Position numbers and translations under genes: made by a program
Source: Candidatus Paceibacterota bacterium
GTDB lineage: Bacteria; Actinomycetota; Actinomycetes; Nanopelagicales; Nanopelagicaceae
Reading direction: 5' to 3'
Assembly (NCBI GenBank): GCA_035530615.1
Contig: DATKUL010000003.1
Coordinates: 62,001 to 126,000 of the forward strand
Length of the DNA stretch: 64,000 nt
Notes under the pieces: generated by a model
What the model was told of the DNA's origin: nothing
Databases searched by the model: none
The model's input: the letters and a program-made list of their open reading frames with translations, nothing else
Part shown: in pieces, positions 60,312 through 64,000 of the stretch
Numbering within the stretch: position 1 is the first letter of the stretch
How the letters are laid out: the number at the start of each line of letters is the position of its first letter

Positions 60312-61334
60312 TTAGAGAATCACTCCATCAGGTGCAATAACTGCAAGTCGATCTTGCCACGATTGAAGCAATTGATACCAGGCCATGGTCTTCGTCTTCT
60401 CGTCTGGAGTGACTATGCCTGCGCTGAGAGCTGAAGCAATTTCCGCCGCAGCTCTCTCTACAGTCCACTCCGTCTTGAAATCCAAAACACGGGCGATTTT
60501 CGAGAAATCTATTTGGTAAGAGCGATGATCAGGCTGACCGTACCACTCGAATTTGAATTCCTTATTGAGTCCTTGAGCGACCAAACGTGCCAGTTGCATC
60601 AGTTGGTAATTTTGATCGTTTGCCCCAACGTTGAAGGTCTCCCCGTTTACTTTCGAAGTGTCAGCCCGCAGTACTTTGATAAATGCATCTGATGTATCGC
60701 GAACATGGACCATTGGTCGCCACTGGTTCCCATCGCGCATAAGAGGAATTTGGCCGTTCTGCCACATTCCAAGGGTCATGCCATTGATCGCCAGATCAAA
60801 ACGCATTCGTTGGCTCAACCCATAGACAGTTGCTTGTCGAAGAACGGTAATGGAGAGATCAGTTCCAGATCTCTCCAATTCCATCGCAGCTTTTTCGGCG
60901 CGGATATTCGCTTCAGCGTACGTCGTGAGCGGGTTGGTCGGAGAGTCCTCGGTCAAGATTCCCTCTTGAAAGCCATAGACGCTGCAAGATGAGGCTAAAA
61001 CGTATCTCTCGACTCCACTCTCAGATGCGATCTCCTGGAGTCTTCTTCGAGATCTATAATTTATGTCAAGCGTCTTTGTCGGATCTAATTCACCGGCAGG
61101 GTCATTACTTATAGCCGCCAGATCAAGGATTCCGAAAACTCCATCGACGACCGAACTTCGTAAATTTCTTACATCACCGCGAATCGCCTCAAGATCAGGA
61201 TCCGTCGGAAGCGTCTCTCCGAAGAAGAAACGGTCGTACACGCGTACCGCAAAGCCATCTTCGAGTAATTTTCGCACCAGCACGCTTCCGATGTAACCTG
61301 CGCCGCCTGTGACCAATATTAGTTTCTTCGCCAT
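60312..61334 (-). CDS. NAD-dependent epimerase/dehydratase (extended SDR), catalytic Lys replaced
   Basis: 340 aa. Rossmann motif GGAGYIGSVL at 10-19, AAISNDPAGELDPTKTLDIN and ASSCSVYG (Ser). The active-site Tyr139 is followed by Ala-Glu-Ala-Asn143 where Lys is normal (YxxxK). The downstream LRQATVYG and HVRDTSDA are typical of nucleotide-sugar epimerases. It may work on an NDP-sugar, with altered chemistry or another base helping. Last in a minus-strand cluster. Confidence 0.88.
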   Translation of the reverse strand: MAKKLILVTGGAGYIGSVLVRKLLEDGFAVRVYDRFFFGETLPTDPDLEAIRGDVRNLRSSVVDGVFGILDLAAISNDPAGELDPTKTLDINYRSRRRLQEIASESGVERYVLASSCSVYGFQEGILTEDSPTNPLTTYAEANIRAEKAAMELERSGTDLSITVLRQATVYGLSQRMRFDLAINGMTLGMWQNGQIPLMRDGNQWRPMVHVRDTSDAFIKVLRADTSKVNGETFNVGANDQNYQLMQLARLVAQGLNKEFKFEWYGQPDHRSYQIDFSKIARVLDFKTEWTVERAAAEIASALSAGIVTPDEKTKTMAWYQLLQSWQDRLAVIAPDGVIL

Positions 61335-61343
61335 GCTCAGATG

Positions 61344-62546
61344 CTACAGGTTTGGAAGAACATGCTCAGTGACAGTCCAATCGGAAAAGGGGATGCATGA
61401 AGTCCACCCTGGTGAGACAGCGTTGAGGATATGCGTTGAATTGGCTCCATTTCTAACAATGAAATCTTGCTCCAGTCTTCCAGAAGGGAGGTGGATAAGT
61501 TGGGCTCTAATGCCGGGAGGGTTGCGATGCCAGCCTCTTACCGACTTCGAACTGGGTACCAATTCGGTAGCTTCTCTCATCAGAGTAGATGTCAATATTT
61601 TCGACCACTCTGATTTAATGATTGCCGACAAGTCGTGAACTCCTCCTCGCATCATTGCACGAATTCCGGCGAGGGAGTTTAAGGAATCATTCAAAGACCA
61701 GCCTTTGAGGAGTCCATATTGCTCGCGGCCCAGTATCGGAATTGCGGTTGGACCTATTTTCACTTTGTGGTCAGCGGTGAGGGTGATATGGACTCCTAAG
61801 AAAGGATTAAGTGGGTGGGGTACCGGATAGACGAGATGTTTAAGTGGCAACCTATTCTCAGGCACGGAGCGGTAGAGACCCATAAAGGGGATCATGGAGT
61901 ATTCATGGCCAACATGATATTTATGTGCAATTCGATCTGACTGCGTACCAGTTGCATTAATGAAGTGACGAGTCTGAACGGCAATGCCATTCAATGCGAT
62001 GACCTGTCCATTGAGTATCTCCAAGGTGGAATTCATTCTGACCTCAGCTCCAAGAGCTCCCACCTCATGGTTGAGGGCTCTTATAATTGAATTCGGATCA
62101 CTGACGCCAGTCGTTGGCGACCAGAGGAAACTGCCGAATGTTGTCGCAAGGGGCTCAATTTTCTTGAGTTCACTTGCCTCATACCTTTCGAGTGCAACAC
62201 CGTTAGCCTGTCCGCGCTCAAAGAGTGCTTGTAGACGCAGGACTTCCCCTGAATCTCGAGCGACAATCACCTTGCCCACATCCCGCACCACGATGTCATA
62301 TTTTCTAGCAATCTCCCTGATGGCCAAGTTGCCATCTCGGCAGAATTTGGCCTTTAAAGAATCGGGAGAGTAGTAAAAACCTGCATGTAAAACTCCCGAG
62401 TTCCGCCCACTTGCGTGTGCACCAAGAATGGATTCCTTCTCAACAACTAGCACTTTTAGGAGTGGTTCGCGAAGCAGTAGTGCTCTAGCGAGCGACAAAC
62501 CAATGACTCCGGCTCCACCAATTAGTACATCAAATCTCTCCATCAC
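61344..62546 (-). CDS. lhgO: L-2-hydroxyglutarate oxidase-like FAD enzyme
   Basis: 400 aa DAO-fold flavoprotein. FDVLIGGAGVIGLSLARALL is the FAD motif; ASGRNSGVLHAGFYY is highly characteristic of LhgO; the C-terminal SPGWTSC holds a final FAD contact. It oxidises L-2-hydroxyglutarate to 2-oxoglutarate in relatives; in this cluster a different 2-hydroxy acid may be the substrate. Overlaps the GNAT gene upstream by 17 bp. Confidence 0.82.
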   Translation of the reverse strand: MMERFDVLIGGAGVIGLSLARALLLREPLLKVLVVEKESILGAHASGRNSGVLHAGFYYSPDSLKAKFCRDGNLAIREIARKYDIVVRDVGKVIVARDSGEVLRLQALFERGQANGVALERYEASELKKIEPLATTFGSFLWSPTTGVSDPNSIIRALNHEVGALGAEVRMNSTLEILNGQVIALNGIAVQTRHFINATGTQSDRIAHKYHVGHEYSMIPFMGLYRSVPENRLPLKHLVYPVPHPLNPFLGVHITLTADHKVKIGPTAIPILGREQYGLLKGWSLNDSLNSLAGIRAMMRGGVHDLSAIIKSEWSKILTSTLMREATELVPSSKSVRGWHRNPPGIRAQLIHLPSGRLEQDFIVRNGANSTHILNAVSPGWTSCIPFSDWTVTEHVLPNL

Positions 62547-63141
62547 GCGATTCCCGACTGCTCGCGGCGTAATTTTTGAGAAAGTTTTCCATTCTTGGAA
62601 TTGTAATTGAAAGGTAGTCTTCGCGGATCAGTGAAACAAGGTAGGAGTCTTCGTGGTCCGAAGACTCCTCCATTTGTTGATCTAGACGGCCCTCGATAAC
62701 CATCCCGTAATACTGTTGCCACGCGAGCATACGTTCATTGGATCCCGCGATCCGTCCGTGAAGTTTCTGCAACCCCAACATCTCAAAAGCTACTTTGTAT
62801 AGAATCAACGTTGCCTCAACGGCGATTGGTTGATTGCTAAAGTTTTTATCAACGAGAAACCGGGCGGGCTCTGCAAGTAGGTTCACTAAATCAATCTTCA
62901 CGAGTGAGATCATCCCGCAAGGTTCACCATTGGTTGTCTCGATGATGAAATTCAATTCATTTTCAGGCCGAGATTGGATCCACTCTTCTTGCTCACTGAT
63001 CTTTTGGGCTCCAACGTGGAGTAGCCGTGCACGGGGAGAGAGTCTCCAATTAAGGGTGAGCTCAGCATCGGAGACCACTAGGAGTCTGAGCCTCACATAC
63101 TTCCCAGTGAGGCACTTCTCCAATATTTCAGGAATCCGCAA
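62530..63141 (-). CDS. GNAT N-acetyltransferase (RimJ/PseH-like)
   Basis: 203 aa. KYVRLRLLVVSDAELTLNWR start, EWIQSRPENELNFIIET, PCGMISLVKIDLVNLLAEPA, a Q/R-x-x-G/A-type loop near VEATLILYKVAFEMLGLQK and a GSNERMLAWQQYYGMVIEGR tail are typical of RimJ/PseH acetyltransferases. Probably acetylates an amino sugar made by this cluster. Overlaps lhgO by 17 bp. Confidence 0.8.
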   Translation of the reverse strand: MRIPEILEKCLTGKYVRLRLLVVSDAELTLNWRLSPRARLLHVGAQKISEQEEWIQSRPENELNFIIETTNGEPCGMISLVKIDLVNLLAEPARFLVDKNFSNQPIAVEATLILYKVAFEMLGLQKLHGRIAGSNERMLAWQQYYGMVIEGRLDQQMEESSDHEDSYLVSLIREDYLSITIPRMENFLKNYAASSRESRDGEI

Positions 63142-63179
63142 GGTCTAATCCGAGACCATGTGGTTTATGCATTTATGTT

Positions 63180-63860
63180 TCATCGAACACTTTGATCGAT
63201 ATCGATGACAGTTCCATTTACTGAGGGTGCACCTACTAGAGTTTTAATAACTGAGGCAATATCTTTGGGATCCAAACTTGCAGCGGTCGGTATGCGCAAT
63301 TTGAGTGCGTCCATATTCTTCTGCGGAAGATTCTGGCTGTACCCGAAATCCAACAGCCCAAGCTGCAGTACGTTCGATGTGATACCGAATTTCGCATACT
63401 CGACGGCAATAGTCCTGCTTAACCCAACCTGCGCAGACTTAATCATTGCGTAGATGGACCCGCCAGCAACGCCTCTCGAACTCTCCTTTGATCCAATAAA
63501 GATGACCCGTCCAAAGTTTTGTTGGATCATTGTTAGCAGAACGTCCTTGATAAGCAGAGTTGGAAATTCAAGATTAGATTCAAGGTCAGCAGTTAACTGT
63601 TCATGCGAGATATCTTTGAGCAACGTCGGCTCGGTACCTATTCCGACAAAGACAAGGACGATGTCTTTATTCGAACTTATCTGCGCTGCGACAGATGGCG
63701 CATCGTGATAATTGGTGTCGATGAAACCGATATCTCGTCCACTGAATTCACCCGTAAGGCTGGCCGGGCGTTGTCGTCCAACCAGAACTACTTCTTCTTT
63801 CTCAAAGTGTCGGAGCAAGCGCTCGGTTAAAGCGGCGTTGGCACCAATGAAGAAAATCAT
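63180..63860 (-). CDS. Short-chain dehydrogenase/reductase
   Basis: About 226 aa from ATG 63860, which has GGAGG seven bases upstream and overlaps the preceding stop (ATGA). Reading on to 63953 adds residues that belong to the end of the upstream gene in another frame. The Rossmann start IFFIGANAALTERLL is an atypical form of TGxxxGIG. The active site is RVIFIGSKES (Ser) and YAMIKSAQVGLSRTIAVEYA (YxxxK). An FabG-like reductase acting with the KAS III-like enzyme is plausible. Confidence 0.85.
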   Translation of the reverse strand: MIFFIGANAALTERLLRHFEKEEVVLVGRQRPASLTGEFSGRDIGFIDTNYHDAPSVAAQISSNKDIVLVFVGIGTEPTLLKDISHEQLTADLESNLEFPTLLIKDVLLTMIQQNFGRVIFIGSKESSRGVAGGSIYAMIKSAQVGLSRTIAVEYAKFGITSNVLQLGLLDFGYSQNLPQKNMDALKLRIPTAASLDPKDIASVIKTLVGAPSVNGTVIDIDQSVR

Positions 63861-64000
63861 CCTTTCGCCTCCAATAAAACCGATGTCATGCTCAATCCGA
63901 CCCCGAAGGCGTGAAGGAGAATATTCCTCCCCAATGCCCCATCTGAAATACATTTCAATCTCTCTTTGAGGGCAATTGGGATGCTGGAAGAGACTGTATT
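63857..64000 (-). CDS. Partial 3-oxoacyl-ACP synthase III-like protein (C-terminus)
   Basis: 48 codons enter from the window edge: NTVSSSIPIALKERLKCISD is the conserved Asn-containing C-terminal motif of KAS III/FabH-like thiolases, and ILLHAFGVGLSMTSVLLEAK is the terminal Gly-rich strand. The stop TGA overlaps the ATG of the SDR gene. The catalytic Cys and His lie outside the window. Whether it starts fatty acid synthesis or makes a special acyl chain cannot be told from here. Confidence 0.75.
   Translation of the reverse strand, partial: NTVSSSIPIALKERLKCISDGALGRNILLHAFGVGLSMTSVLLEAKG

Noticed and set aside
1-64000. CRISPR arrays, rRNA genes, riboswitches, prophage genes
   Set aside because: No regularly spaced direct repeats, no rRNA signatures, no convincing riboswitch consensus and no phage structural genes were seen on reading both strands.

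Overview
The window looks like a chromosomal segment from a free-living actinobacterium of moderate GC content, judged by eye at about half, well below Streptomyces or Mycobacterium. Several gene blocks are actinobacterial signatures. One is DUF5318 / class A PBP / GT87 / rpsF-ssb-rpsR-rplI / dnaB, the order seen around Mycobacterium ponA1. Others are a dnaK-grpE-dnaJ-hspR operon behind a HAIR (HspR-binding) element, a FadE5-type acyl-CoA dehydrogenase, an Rv0338c-type membrane Fe-S reductase, and an MFS-thymidylate kinase fusion followed by holB. Many starts are GTG and several promoters sit so close to the start codon that leaderless mRNAs are likely. A freshwater-type actinomycete fits, but that is inference.

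Layout. 1-8.4 kb: a partial NUDIX-type gene, cca, an MFS transporter, DUF5318, PBP, GT87 mannosyltransferase-like protein, then rpsF-ssb-rpsR-rplI ending at a clear terminator. 8.4-15 kb: a choline-kinase-like gene divergent from a dimethylglycine/sarcosine dehydrogenase-like gene; a GC-rich unrecognised gene with an in-frame TGA near its 3' end; a copied fragment of the dehydrogenase; a cluster of DnaA-box-like sites; dnaB. 15-17.9 kb: an EamA transporter and fadE5. 18-28.7 kb: a complete monoderm type IV pilus locus (pilB, pilT, pilC, major pilin, three minor pilins, pilD, pilM, pilN, pilO). The major pilin gene is bracketed by two perfect long hairpins. One minor pilin carries a beta-solenoid-like domain, and its class III leader is out of frame by one GA unit.

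28.7-31.3 kb is an accessory patch ending at a tRNA-Gly: decayed hipBA, twin 39-bp palindromes exactly 100 bp apart, and a DUF234-type ATPase. 31.3-37.9 kb: dcd, lemA, htpX, a two-component system and the Fe-S reductase. 38-42.4 kb is a surface-glycan patch (GNAT, polysaccharide deacetylase, GT2, flippase). 42.5-53.7 kb: the heat-shock operon, pyrE, an aldo/keto reductase, DedA, a K+-independent proton-pumping pyrophosphatase and topA. 53.7-54.7 kb: a wHTH-MNT/HEPN toxin-antitoxin-like pair with an operator palindrome over its promoter. 54.7-60.3 kb: MFS-tmk, holB, a TAP-like alpha/beta hydrolase and a VOC protein. 60.3-64 kb is a minus-strand biosynthetic cluster (nucleotide-sugar-type SDR, LhgO-like oxidase, GNAT, SDR, partial KAS III) that runs off the end.

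The most interesting observations are the hairpin-bracketed pilin transcript, the out-of-frame pilin leader, the twin palindromes upstream of the ATPase, the DnaA-box cluster upstream of dnaB and the operator-promoter of the MNT/HEPN pair. No CRISPR array, rRNA, transposase or integrase was seen.
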